The notes beneath the pieces were generated by a model that was not told where the DNA came from, ran no database searches, and saw only the letters and a list, made by a program, of their open reading frames with translations. This document shows positions 42,394-50,809 of a stretch of 64,000 bases of DNA, piece after piece (the first letter of the stretch is position 1; each line of letters opens with the position of its first letter). This DNA is from Mycobacterium sp. 852002-51057_SCH5723018. Lineage in GTDB: Bacteria; Actinomycetota; Actinomycetes; Mycobacteriales; Mycobacteriaceae. The DNA lies in contig NZ_LZIR01000075.1 in NCBI RefSeq assembly GCF_001667035.1, positions 62,001 to 126,000 of the forward strand, in the 5' to 3' direction. The translations under genes and the position numbers were made by a program.

Positions 42394-43461
42394 ATGACGG
42401 CGACAATGAACCCCGCGGCCGACCGGTTGGATCTCCAACTGCTGGAGGACATTCGGACCCATGCCGGGGCGTTGGACCGCGGCGAGCACCAGTCCCGCCG
42501 TAGCTTCCCGGCGCTGGGTGCCGCCGGTCTGCTCGGGATCGGTGCACCGCGGAACGCCGACGCTCGGCTCCCCGAAATGACCGAGGTGATCCGGCTTATC
42601 TCCGGTGAGTGCCTGAGCACCGGCTTCTCGTTGTGGGCGCACCGGATGGCGGTGGAGTACTTGCTCACCGCCGCAACCCCTTTCAGCACGGCTGCGGCGC
42701 GACCGCTGCTCGGCGGAGCGGCGCTGGGAGTCACCGGCATGGCGGCGGCATTCAAGGAAGCCGCGGGCTGCGGCAGCGTGGAATTGACGGCCACACCCGT
42801 GGCGGGCGGCTACGAAGTGTCGGGGTCGATCCCGTGGGCCAGCAACCTTTACGCCGACTCGACGATGGTGACGGCGGCGCGCACTGAGGATGGCGAGAGA
42901 TTGATACTGGCCCTGCCGCTGGACACGCCCGGCGTGTTCGTCGGCGAGCACTTCGACCTGTTGGCCCTGGGCAGCACGGCCTCGTCGAACCTCGACCTAC
43001 GCGATGCGTATGTTCCCGCCGAGCAGGTGCTGTCGCGCGACTTCGATGGATTCCTGCAGACGGTGCGTCCGACTTTCCTTGTCCTGCAGTCGGCCATGTG
43101 TCTCGGGCTGACGAAAACTGCCGTCGAGCAGAGCAGGCTCGGGCTGACGGGGGTCAACTCCGTCTTCGCCGCCGATCTCGACGCGATCCGGGAAAGCCTG
43201 TCCTCGACCGAGGCTACCTTGGCCCGGTTGGCGGCGGCGGTGGGCGGTCCGACGTTCCCGGCGAAGAAAGAGCTGCTGTCGTTGCGGCTCGCCGCTGCCC
43301 AACTTGCCAGCGCGAGCGCCGATTTGGAGATCCGGACCGCCGGGGGGAAGGGTTACGCGAGCCGAACCTCGGCGAGCCGGCGCTACCGCGAGGCCGCGTT
43401 CATCCCCGTCCAGTCTCCGTCGGAGGCGCAACTGCGCTGGGAGTTGTCCAGGTGCGCCTGA
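42394..43461 (+). CDS. Acyl-CoA-dehydrogenase-like flavoprotein
   Basis: 355 residues, acyl-CoA dehydrogenase/DszC-like fold (N-terminal helices, central SIPWASNLY beta region, C-terminal helical bundle). The catalytic Glu of true dehydrogenases is not obvious, so it may be a flavin-dependent monooxygenase-like or non-dehydrogenase member. 12 bp after osmC and 10 bp before the sigma gene. Confidence 0.8.
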   Translation: MTATMNPAADRLDLQLLEDIRTHAGALDRGEHQSRRSFPALGAAGLLGIGAPRNADARLPEMTEVIRLISGECLSTGFSLWAHRMAVEYLLTAATPFSTAAARPLLGGAALGVTGMAAAFKEAAGCGSVELTATPVAGGYEVSGSIPWASNLYADSTMVTAARTEDGERLILALPLDTPGVFVGEHFDLLALGSTASSNLDLRDAYVPAEQVLSRDFDGFLQTVRPTFLVLQSAMCLGLTKTAVEQSRLGLTGVNSVFAADLDAIRESLSSTEATLARLAAAVGGPTFPAKKELLSLRLAAAQLASASADLEIRTAGGKGYASRTSASRRYREAAFIPVQSPSEAQLRWELSRCA

Positions 43462-43471
43462 GCGTGGATCG

Positions 43472-44095
43472 ATGGTGACTCCCGTGGCGGTGCCACCCGA
43501 GGGTGTATCTGAACACCTTGTGGGTGGCATTCCGCTGGCCACCTTGGTGCGCGACTTCCACCGGCCGATGGTGAATTTCGCTCGCACCCTGGTGAATTCG
43601 GCGGCGCTGGCCGAGGAGGCGGTGCAGGAGGCCTGGGTTCAGGTCCTGCAGTCAGCGGATTCGTTCGAGGGACGTTCGTCGGTGAGCACCTGGTTGTTCG
43701 GGATCGTCAAGAACACCGCATCGCGGCACCGGCGCCGCGAATCCCGGATCCGCGACCACGAGGTGCTCGCCATCCCCGACGACGCCGCCGATCCGCTGTC
43801 GGCGCATATGCATCCTGCCGGTCACCCCGACGCCGGGCACTGGAGCGAACCGCCGTCGCGACGCTTTCTGGCCGAGGGGCAGACCATGGCGAGCGAGCTA
43901 GTCGGGATGGTGCGGGCGGCGCTGGACGCGCTGCCGGAGCGGCAACGGCAGCTGGTCATACTGCGCGACCTGGTCGGCACCTCCGCCGAAGAGGCGGCCG
44001 AGGTCCTTGAGGTGTCCGCGGAGGCGCAGCGCGCCCTCCTCTACCGCGCCCGGGGAAACCTTCGAAATCAATTGGAAAGGCGGTATCGACGATGA
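43472..44095 (+). CDS. ECF RNA polymerase sigma factor
   Basis: 207 residues. Region 2 (LVNSAALAEEAVQEAWVQVLQS, STWLFGIVKNTASRHRRR) and region 4 (LDALPERQRQLVILRDLVGTSAEEAAEVLEVS), with a His-rich linker. The stop overlaps the zinc-finger anti-sigma-like gene by ATGA. Probably controls this operon. Confidence 0.93.
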   Translation: MVTPVAVPPEGVSEHLVGGIPLATLVRDFHRPMVNFARTLVNSAALAEEAVQEAWVQVLQSADSFEGRSSVSTWLFGIVKNTASRHRRRESRIRDHEVLAIPDDAADPLSAHMHPAGHPDAGHWSEPPSRRFLAEGQTMASELVGMVRAALDALPERQRQLVILRDLVGTSAEEAAEVLEVSAEAQRALLYRARGNLRNQLERRYRR

Positions 44096-44361
44096 CCGTC
44101 TATGACAACACCGTCCCAGCCATCGACTGCGTCGACTTCGTCCGGCTGGTCGACGACCTCGTCGATGCCGACCCGCAGCAGTGGGGACCGATCGTGGCCA
44201 AACACCTCGAGGACTGCCCGCCGTGCCTGGTCTATCTGCAACAAATGCTCGACCTCAAGATCCTGCTCAACCACGTTTTCCAGGGGGAAAGGCTCAGTGA
44301 CGAGCACGTTGCGGGGGTCATCAACGCGATCGACGACTTCAAGAAAGGCCGACACGGATGA
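44092..44361 (+). CDS. ZAS-type anti-sigma-like zinc protein
   Basis: 89 residues with HLEDCPPCL, the HxxxCxxC motif of zinc-binding anti-sigma domains. No transmembrane helix, so a soluble sensor (RshA/RsrA-like architecture). Overlaps the sigma gene (ATGA) and the FNT gene (ATGA). Likely binds the sigma factor and releases it upon thiol oxidation; inference from motif and position. Confidence 0.88.
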   Translation: MTVYDNTVPAIDCVDFVRLVDDLVDADPQQWGPIVAKHLEDCPPCLVYLQQMLDLKILLNHVFQGERLSDEHVAGVINAIDDFKKGRHG

Positions 44362-45272
44362 CGATTAACGCGCACGCACCGCGACTGCAAAGGCAACTGC
44401 CGGCGGAAGAAACGCTGGTCGCGCTACCTGCCGAGGCCACCGCTGACCGGTCGGCCGAGGACCCCTTCGAGCCGCTCAGCGTGGGCGCAATGGTGGACCG
44501 GGTGGCCGCCATGGCGGTGGAAAAGGCCACGCACCCCTGGGCATTTTTGGTCCGCTCGCTGGTCGGCGGTGTGATGGTGGCCTTCGGTGCGCTGCTCGCT
44601 TTGGTCGTGAGCACCGGCGTGAAGACGCCGGGCATCGCAAGCCTGTTGATGGGAGTGGCGTTCGGCATGTCCTTCGTGCTGATCCTGGTCTCCGGCATGT
44701 CGTTGATCACCGCCGACATGGCCGCCGGGTTTCTCGCGGTGCTGAAACGCGGTATGGGCCTTGGCACCTACGCGTCTTTGGTTGGCATCGGCCTGATCGG
44801 CAACATCGTCGGCGCGCTGGTGTTCGTCACGACCTGCGGCGCCGCCGGAGGTCCGTACCTGGGCGCGTTCGCCGAGCGGGCGGCAACCGTCGGCGCCCTC
44901 AAGGCCGGCCAGTCGCCCTGGACTGCGCTGCTGCTGGCCGTGCTGTGCACCTGGTTCCTGCAGACCGCCATGTGCATGTTCTTCAAGGCCCGCAGCGACG
45001 TGGCGCGAATGGCGTTCGCGTTCTACGGCCCCTTCGCCTTCGTGATCGGTGGCACCCAACACGTGATCGCCAACGTCGGATTTCTCGGGCTTCCGTTGTT
45101 GCTCAACCTGTTTCACTCAGCGGCACCGCGCGGCGGGATCGGCTGGGGCTTCGGCGCGCACGGGTTGCTTACCAACATCGCCATCACCACGGTGGGCAAC
45201 CTGATCGGCGGCACCCTGTTCGTGGCGCTTCCGTTCTGGATCATCGCCCAGCTGCAGCGGCGCCAGATCTAG
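44358..45272 (+). CDS. Formate/nitrite transporter (FNT) family channel
   Basis: 304 residues, six helices with FNT features; central His in GGTQHVIANVGF corresponds to the gating His of FocA/NirC. An unusually long N-terminus of about 60 residues precedes the first helix. Transports small monovalent anions (formate, nitrite, hydrosulfide or similar). Coupling to an ECF sigma/anti-sigma pair is uncommon for FNT genes. Confidence 0.92.
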   Translation: MTINAHAPRLQRQLPAEETLVALPAEATADRSAEDPFEPLSVGAMVDRVAAMAVEKATHPWAFLVRSLVGGVMVAFGALLALVVSTGVKTPGIASLLMGVAFGMSFVLILVSGMSLITADMAAGFLAVLKRGMGLGTYASLVGIGLIGNIVGALVFVTTCGAAGGPYLGAFAERAATVGALKAGQSPWTALLLAVLCTWFLQTAMCMFFKARSDVARMAFAFYGPFAFVIGGTQHVIANVGFLGLPLLLNLFHSAAPRGGIGWGFGAHGLLTNIAITTVGNLIGGTLFVALPFWIIAQLQRRQI

Positions 45273-45290
45273 CCGCCCACTTTTCCCACC

Positions 45291-45350
45291 CCGAACAGAC
45301 GCGGAAGTCCCCGACACGCCCCAGGATTTGGCGCTTTTGCGTCTGCTCGG
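45291..45350. repeat. Long hairpin built from inverted short repeats
   Basis: CCGAACAGACGC (45291-45302) is complementary, with one mismatch, to GCGTCTGCTCGG (45339-45350). It lies 19 bp after the FNT stop and may act as a terminator; the arms belong to a short repeat also found at 46104-46128. Confidence 0.6.
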
Positions 45351-45360
45351 CGGATCAGCG
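45336..45360. repeat. Short dispersed repeat, copy 1
   Basis: A 25-bp unit beginning TTTGCGTCTGC and ending GGATCAGCG; it recurs at 46104-46128 with one difference. Copies flank the DHFR-like gene. Confidence 0.7.
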
Positions 45361-45513
45361 GCCGGGTGGGCGTACCTCCCCGGACGATCCGATTCGCAGG
45401 TTTAATCAAGCCTGGCGCACCAACGCCGGGTGGGAAGGTCACGAAGGAGGCGGCCTGACAATTTCTCGTGTGGCGTCGCGATGAGTCTTGCCCTCCGGTG
45501 CAGTCTGATCTGC

Positions 45514-46080
45514 ATGGGCAAACTCATCTATGGCTTCAACGTGTCGGTGGACGGATACATCGCCGACGCACAAGGCAACATCGACTGGTCCGATCCGAGC
45601 GAAGAACTGCACCAGTACTGGAACGACTTCGAGCGGGAGACCGCCCTGTCGTTCTACGGGCGGCGGCTCTACGAACTGATGTCCGCGTATTGGCCGACCG
45701 CCGACAAGGCCCCGGACGCCACCCCTCTGATCGTCGACTTCGCCCGCATCTGGCGCGAGATGCCCAAGGTCGTGTTCTCGCGCACCCTGGAGTCGGTCGA
45801 CTGGAACTCTCGCCTGGAACGCGGCGAGCCGGTCGAGGTGGTGACGAAGCTGAAGGCCGAAACCGACGGCAGGCTGGAGGTGGCCGGCGCGACGCTGGCC
45901 GCACCGATCGTGCGGGCCGGACTGGTGGACGAGTACCGGATCGTGGTCGCGCCCACCGCCGTGGGCGGCGGCATCCCGTTCTTCCCGACCCTGCCGTCAT
46001 GGATCTCGCTGCGACTGTTGGAAAATCGCACCTTCCCGGGCGGCACGGTCCTGCTGCGCTACGAGGCGAAACACGACTGA
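45514..46080 (+). CDS. Dihydrofolate-reductase/RibD C-terminal-like protein
   Basis: 188 residues. N-terminal GKLIYGFNVSVDGYIA and C-terminal VVAPTAVGGGIPFF are typical of the RibD_C/DHFR-like family often annotated as dihydrofolate reductase; enzymatic role uncertain. Start chosen at ATG 45514 to match family N-termini, although no RBS is obvious; ATG 45481 is possible. Convergent with the FAD monooxygenase gene. Confidence 0.85.
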   Translation: MGKLIYGFNVSVDGYIADAQGNIDWSDPSEELHQYWNDFERETALSFYGRRLYELMSAYWPTADKAPDATPLIVDFARIWREMPKVVFSRTLESVDWNSRLERGEPVEVVTKLKAETDGRLEVAGATLAAPIVRAGLVDEYRIVVAPTAVGGGIPFFPTLPSWISLRLLENRTFPGGTVLLRYEAKHD

Positions 46081-46103
46081 TCGGGGGTCTTGACAGTATC
46101 TCC

Positions 46104-46128
46104 TTTGCGTCTGTTCGGCGGATCAGCG
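46104..46128. repeat. Short dispersed repeat, copy 2
   Basis: One mismatch from the unit at 45336-45360. It overlaps the last codons of the FAD monooxygenase gene, so it supplies that gene's stop codon. Confidence 0.7.
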
Positions 46129-47649
46129 CTCGGCGAGGACGGTGGCCGTCCACGCGCACAGCGCGGCAACGTCGCGTCCGGCGCGCATGACCGTCCGGTC
46201 CGGGCGCACCAACGCGGCTGTGGCGCGTCCGCGGCGCAGCCACGCGTGGAGCGCGCTGCCGGGCGGGGTGACGAGCACGGCGATCCCGCGCCGTTCGAGG
46301 AGCGCTTGGTCGGCGGCACTCGGGCGGCTGGTGGTGATCATCGCGAAGCCGGTCCCGACGGCGTCGTCGAGCCGCTGGCCGCTGGGCAACAACGGGTTTG
46401 GGCACAGCGTGCCGGTAAGCCGGTCCCGCCGACGGGACTTGCACACGAGGGCCGACGCATGCAGCGCCGGGGTGGTGGAGTCGACGACCTTGTCGCGCAG
46501 ACCCGGCATCAGGCGCAGGCGGGGCAGCACCGCGCGGCGCGCCAAATTGCCGACGTGCCCACCGCCGGTCATCACCGAGCCGACACCGAGGGCAAGCAGG
46601 ATCATGTGCTGGGCGTGCGGCTTGCGTTCCCGCTCGTAGCTATCGAGAACGCCTGCGGCAAGGGTGCCGTCGTGGACGCCGGCGATCTTCCAGGCGAGGT
46701 TGGCGGCATCCCGGAGCCCCGCACCCATGCCCTGGCCGACGAACGGGGGAGTGAGGTGCGCCGCGTCGCCCAGGAGGAAGGCGTTCCCCCGGCGCCACCG
46801 ATCGGCGATCTGCGCGCGGAAGGTGTACTCGGTGACACGCAGCAGCGTCAGTTCGCTGATTGCCACGCCGGCGGTCCACGGCGCGATCAGTGGCCGTAGC
46901 GCGTCCAAAGTGCCGAAGTCCTCGGCGCTTTCGCCGGCCAGCAACTGGAACTCCCACCGGTAGCGCGCCCGCCCGATGCGCATATAGGTCGCGGCCCGAA
47001 CGGGGTCGCACACCTGGTGCACGCCGTCCCACTGGTGCAGGTCGGCGTGGCTGGCGACATCGACGACCAGCCAGCGCTGCCGAAACTTCAAATCCCGCAT
47101 GGCCGAGCCGATCTGGGTGCGCACCGTGCTGTTGGCGCCGTCGCAGCCCAGCAGGTAGTCGGCGTCGATGTGGTGAACGCGACCGTCAGAACGATCGGTG
47201 AACGTCACGCGGATCGTTTTACCGCGCTCGCTGACCGCGGTGACCTCGGCCTCCCCGCGTAGCTTGGCGCTCGGGTATCGCTTGAGGTTGGTGCGCAGCA
47301 GCGCCTCGAGCTCGGGTTGATCGAACATGTTGGCCTGCGGGAAGCCGTTCGGGCTGCGAGCGGGGTCGCGGTGGAACTCGGCGAGCACCCGGGATCGCTT
47401 GTCCAGCAACCGCAAGCCCAGCGTGGGGCGCGAAATCGCGGCGAACTCGCCGGCGGCGCCGAGGCGGGCGATGATGCGGCAGATTTCGTCGTCGAGGTGC
47501 ACCGCACGGGGCTGGGGATACACGTCGGGCCAGCGATCCAGGACCACACACGCTATGCCGTGCTGCGCCAACAGGGTGGCCGCGGTGACGCCGGTCGGCC
47601 CGGCGCCGGCGATGACGACCGGGACGTGCGGAATGGCGTTGTCGCTCAC
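46123..47649 (-). CDS. FAD-dependent aromatic hydroxylase (MhpA/PheA-like)
   Basis: 508 residues, class A flavoprotein monooxygenase: IAGAGPTGVTAATLL (FAD), LGCDGANSTVR (DG motif), LLGDAAHLTPPFVGQGM (GD motif) and a C-terminal thioredoxin-like domain. Adds one oxygen to a phenolic ring using NAD(P)H and O2. GTG start fixed by GTGA overlap with the FAH gene. Third gene of the meta-cleavage operon; it would prepare the catechol for the dioxygenase. Confidence 0.92.
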   Translation of the reverse strand: MSDNAIPHVPVVIAGAGPTGVTAATLLAQHGIACVVLDRWPDVYPQPRAVHLDDEICRIIARLGAAGEFAAISRPTLGLRLLDKRSRVLAEFHRDPARSPNGFPQANMFDQPELEALLRTNLKRYPSAKLRGEAEVTAVSERGKTIRVTFTDRSDGRVHHIDADYLLGCDGANSTVRTQIGSAMRDLKFRQRWLVVDVASHADLHQWDGVHQVCDPVRAATYMRIGRARYRWEFQLLAGESAEDFGTLDALRPLIAPWTAGVAISELTLLRVTEYTFRAQIADRWRRGNAFLLGDAAHLTPPFVGQGMGAGLRDAANLAWKIAGVHDGTLAAGVLDSYERERKPHAQHMILLALGVGSVMTGGGHVGNLARRAVLPRLRLMPGLRDKVVDSTTPALHASALVCKSRRRDRLTGTLCPNPLLPSGQRLDDAVGTGFAMITTSRPSAADQALLERRGIAVLVTPPGSALHAWLRRGRATAALVRPDRTVMRAGRDVAALCAWTATVLAER

Positions 47650-48593
47650 GCGTATCGGACGGCCGCTCGCTGGGTTCCCAGGTCGATGGCCCCATCGTCG
47701 GTGGCCACCGAGGCCTCCACCACATCGCCGTCGTGGAGGTATTTGCGGTTGCGGGCCTGACTGGTGAAAAACATCTTCCACTTCATCGCCGGTGGCAACA
47801 GGTTTCCGATGATCTGCGCCGGCTTCGGCGGGGCACTCAGCGCCGTGCCCACGGGAGTGCCGGTGAGCACCAGGTCGCCGGCGGCGAGCTCCTGGAACTG
47901 GGTGAGTGACTGCAGGGCCTCCAGCGGCCGGTACAACATGTCGCCTTCGACGAGCGCGTTCTGCCGCTCCTGCCCGTTGACGCGCAGCTGCAGCCGCAGA
48001 TCGCCGAATCGCTTGAGTTCCTCGGCGCTCAGCAGAACCAGCTCCGGCCCGACCGGGGTGAACGTCGGGTAGGACTTGGCCTCGTAGAACTGGGTCTGCG
48101 GCAGCTGGATGTCACGCGCGGAAACGTCGTTGGTGACCACCAGTCCGGCAATGAATTCCGCCAGGTTGACGTCGGAAATGGCCGTACCCACCGGTATTTC
48201 GCGGGCGATGACGAGCCCGATCTCGACCTCGTAGTCGAGCAGCCGCACGTGTGGCGGCTTGACGATGTCGTCGAAGGGGCCGTTGATCGACGCCGACGCC
48301 TTGCGGAAGAAGGTCAGCGGAATCGATGCGGGGTCCATGCCGGCGTCCCTGACGTGTGATTCGAAGTTGGTCATCTGAGCTATGACTCGGCACGGCCGGG
48401 TCACCGGTGAGACCAACTTTAGGCTGTCCACGGCGACGGGCCGGCCGCCGGTGGCGGCCTCGATCGCGGAGCGGTCGGCCAGCAGCGCGCCGGTGGTGGT
48501 GGCGGTGGTGTCGATCTTTGTGGCGCCGTCGGCGGTCTTGAGCCACCAGGCGGGTCCGGTTTCAGAGGCGGTGCGCAGCACGGAAATGGTCAT
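47646..48593 (-). CDS. Fumarylacetoacetate-hydrolase-family enzyme
   Basis: 315 residues. FAH core with metal ligands in LLDYEVEIGLVIA and VTNDVSARD, plus SYPTFTPVGPELV. Hydrolyses or isomerises ring-cleavage products in aromatic degradation. ATG start fixed by ATGA overlap with the dioxygenase gene; GTGA overlap with the hydroxylase gene. Confidence 0.92.
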   Translation of the reverse strand: MTISVLRTASETGPAWWLKTADGATKIDTTATTTGALLADRSAIEAATGGRPVAVDSLKLVSPVTRPCRVIAQMTNFESHVRDAGMDPASIPLTFFRKASASINGPFDDIVKPPHVRLLDYEVEIGLVIAREIPVGTAISDVNLAEFIAGLVVTNDVSARDIQLPQTQFYEAKSYPTFTPVGPELVLLSAEELKRFGDLRLQLRVNGQERQNALVEGDMLYRPLEALQSLTQFQELAAGDLVLTGTPVGTALSAPPKPAQIIGNLLPPAMKWKMFFTSQARNRKYLHDGDVVEASVATDDGAIDLGTQRAAVRYA

Positions 48594-49732
48594 GAGTTGG
48601 GTACTTTCAGTAGGCCGACGAGGCGGTTGACATCGAACTCGTTGCTTGCGCGTAGCGCGCTGATCATCGAAATCAGTTCGTGGCGCGCCGATTTCAGGTC
48701 GGTGCCGAGGAAGTCGCTGGTCGCCGGCGGCCCCCATTGGGCAAGACCGGACGCGGTGAACGGCGCCCAGCCGGGTTCGACGGTGTTATCGAACATGTCG
48801 CCGTCGGCGAAGTGCTCGACCAGGAAGCCGTCGGGATCGCGCCAGTAGTCGAAGATCTGACTGCCCTGGATGTGCCTGCCGATGCCCCAGGACCTCGAAT
48901 ACCCACGCTCCGTGAGGTATTCGCCGCCGGCGGCCAGGGCGTCGAGATCGCTGACCTGGTACGCCGAGTGGACGTAGCGGTTGGCCGGGCCCAGCGCCAT
49001 GGCCAGTGTGTGGTGATCGGACGGTGTCGCTCCCCGATCGCAGCGGATGAAGCTCATGGTCGGCCCGCGTTCGCGCTGGCCTGGGAAGAACATGAAGTCG
49101 CTGACGATCATGCCCAGGTTGTCCAGGTACCAATTCAGCGCCTCGAGGTACTTCGTCGACTGCACGACCAGGTGGCCCAGCCGCTGTACCCGAGCAGGCA
49201 CCCGCGGGGGACGCTGGGTCGCATTGGTGCGCCGAAGGTCGTGTCCGAAGTTGAAGGTGTGGGGCTGCTGGCCGGGTAACTCGGGCAGATCGTGCATGCC
49301 GGCGACGACACGCACCGGCATGCCGCTGGGGTCGACCAGGTCGACCGACAGGCCGCCGATGTTTTCCGACAGCGGCCGCGTGGGAGCACCGAAACTATCG
49401 GCCAGGCGCAGGACGTCAACCTCGTCACAGGCCCGGAACGCCACGCCGGCGAACCGCGTCCGAAGCCCGCTGCGCAGGATCACGCACGGACCGCCCGCCT
49501 GCGTGCCGCGTAGGTGCAGCTCGCGACCGCCGTGCAGGGCCGTCTGGAAGCCGAATGCCCGGGCGAACGCCTCGGCCCGCGTGAGGTCTGGCTTGTCGAA
49601 CTCCAGCCACGCGATGTCGGCGACCTTGATCACCGGATTGCGCGACCGGCCGGGGTGCTCGCCGCGCAGGGCGCCGTCGTCGCTGTGCAGGTCCCTGTGC
49701 AGGTCCCGGTGGGTGCCATTCGTCAGATACAT
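48590..49732 (-). CDS. Extradiol (VOC) ring-cleavage dioxygenase
   Basis: 380 residues, two VOC modules. The C-terminal module has the Fe(II) triad: His in RLGHLVVQS, His in YVHSAYQV and Glu in FLVEHFADGD. Cleaves a catechol-type ring next to the hydroxyls (meta cleavage). I chose ATG 49732, 8 bp after GGAG; an in-frame ATG two codons earlier is too close to it. First gene of the operon, with an inverted-repeat operator 20 bp upstream. Confidence 0.92.
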   Translation of the reverse strand: MYLTNGTHRDLHRDLHSDDGALRGEHPGRSRNPVIKVADIAWLEFDKPDLTRAEAFARAFGFQTALHGGRELHLRGTQAGGPCVILRSGLRTRFAGVAFRACDEVDVLRLADSFGAPTRPLSENIGGLSVDLVDPSGMPVRVVAGMHDLPELPGQQPHTFNFGHDLRRTNATQRPPRVPARVQRLGHLVVQSTKYLEALNWYLDNLGMIVSDFMFFPGQRERGPTMSFIRCDRGATPSDHHTLAMALGPANRYVHSAYQVSDLDALAAGGEYLTERGYSRSWGIGRHIQGSQIFDYWRDPDGFLVEHFADGDMFDNTVEPGWAPFTASGLAQWGPPATSDFLGTDLKSARHELISMISALRASNEFDVNRLVGLLKVPNS

Positions 49733-49752
49733 GACCATCTCTCCTATATAAC

Positions 49753-49766
49753 TGACGAAATCGTCA
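49753..49766. promoter_or_regulatory. Operator copy 1: TGACGA-AA-TCGTCA
   Basis: Perfect 6-bp arms with a 2-bp spacer, between the divergent tetR gene and the dioxygenase operon, 20 bp from the dioxygenase ATG. Likely site of the divergent TetR. Confidence 0.75.
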
Positions 49767-49795
49767 CATACGAGACAACGTTCAGTCAAGCTGTC

Positions 49796-49809
49796 TGACG
49801 AAATCTTCA
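49796..49809. promoter_or_regulatory. Operator copy 2: TGACGA-AA-TCTTCA
   Basis: Same repeat with one mismatch, 43 bp from copy 1 and just before the tetR start, suggesting autoregulation. Confidence 0.7.
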
Positions 49810-49815
49810 AAACTG

Positions 49816-50472
49816 ATGCATACTCCTAGGATGAACGCGATGCGTGACCGGCCCAATCGCTTGGAGCGGCGCAAACAGCGCACCCGTGCGGCGCTGATCA
49901 GGGCCGCCCAGCGGTTGATCGCCGAAGGAAGGGTCAACGTGCCGATCCTGGAGATCACCCAGGCCGCCGACGTGGGGATGGGTTCCTTCTACAACCACTT
50001 CGACAGCAAGGAGCAGTTGTTCGAGGCCGCGGTCAGCGACGTATTAGATGCACACGGGGCGATGCTGGACCGGCTGACCGAATCGATCGACGACCCCGCG
50101 GCAACCTTCGCCATCAGTTTCCGGTTGACGGGCCGGCTCTTTCGTCGGCGCCCCCAGGAGAGCGAGATCCTGTTGGCCCACGGGCCGGCGCTGCTGTCAT
50201 CGGATCGCGGGCTGGCGCCGCGGGCGCTGCGCGACATCCAAGCCGGCGCCGACGCCGGGAGATTCAAGGTCGATGACCCCGAACTCGCCCTCGCGATGGC
50301 CGGTGGCGCGTTGCTAGGACTGGGGAAATTGTTGCGTGACGACCCGGATCGCGACGACGCCAAGGCCGCCGATGCCGTCACCGAAAGCGTGCTGCGCCTG
50401 TTCGGTCTCAGCGCCGAGGAGGCACACGAAGTCTGCCAACGTCCCCTGCCCGCCGCGTTCGCCGATGCTTAA
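49816..50472 (+). CDS. TetR-family regulator of the meta-cleavage operon
   Basis: 218 residues (213 if the ATG at 49831 is used). N-terminal HTH (ILEITQAADVGMGSFYNHFDSK), C-terminal effector domain. Divergent from the dioxygenase operon with two inverted repeats between them. Probable repressor released by an aromatic metabolite. Confidence 0.9.
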   Translation: MHTPRMNAMRDRPNRLERRKQRTRAALIRAAQRLIAEGRVNVPILEITQAADVGMGSFYNHFDSKEQLFEAAVSDVLDAHGAMLDRLTESIDDPAATFAISFRLTGRLFRRRPQESEILLAHGPALLSSDRGLAPRALRDIQAGADAGRFKVDDPELALAMAGGALLGLGKLLRDDPDRDDAKAADAVTESVLRLFGLSAEEAHEVCQRPLPAAFADA

Positions 50473-50487
50473 GGCCGCCCAGTTCGT

Positions 50488-50709
50488 TTAGGGATTCCGG
50501 GTGTCCGTCGACCACAGGTTCGAGCAGCCGGGGCATTGCAGGCTGACCCGCGTGCCTCGATTGCTCAATAGGTACTGCCAATGCGAACCGCAGTTTCGGC
50601 GGCTTCGGCACTCCGAACACCTATTGCGGCCCCAGCCGCAGTTCGGGCATGGAATCCAAGCGCGCCGGGACGCATCGGCGTGCGGAACAATCGGCCACCC
50701 AACCGCCAC
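50488..50709 (-). CDS. 73-residue zinc-ribbon-like protein
   Basis: Three CxxC pairs (CPNC, CSEC, CPGC) and few other features; a zinc-ribbon is likely. GTG start with GGAAGG 6 bp upstream. Convergent with the tetR gene (15-bp gap). Probably a small nucleic-acid- or protein-binding zinc protein, not identified further. Confidence 0.75.
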   Translation of the reverse strand: MAVGWPIVPHADASRRAWIPCPNCGWGRNRCSECRSRRNCGSHWQYLLSNRGTRVSLQCPGCSNLWSTDTRNP

Positions 50710-50809
50710 GTTAAGCCTTCCTAGTCGAAGTTAGGTGAGCCTACCCAACACAGCGGGGGCATGTAACTGTGCCTTTGGCCACATGCGCACCGAATGCCGC
50801 CGACAGCGT

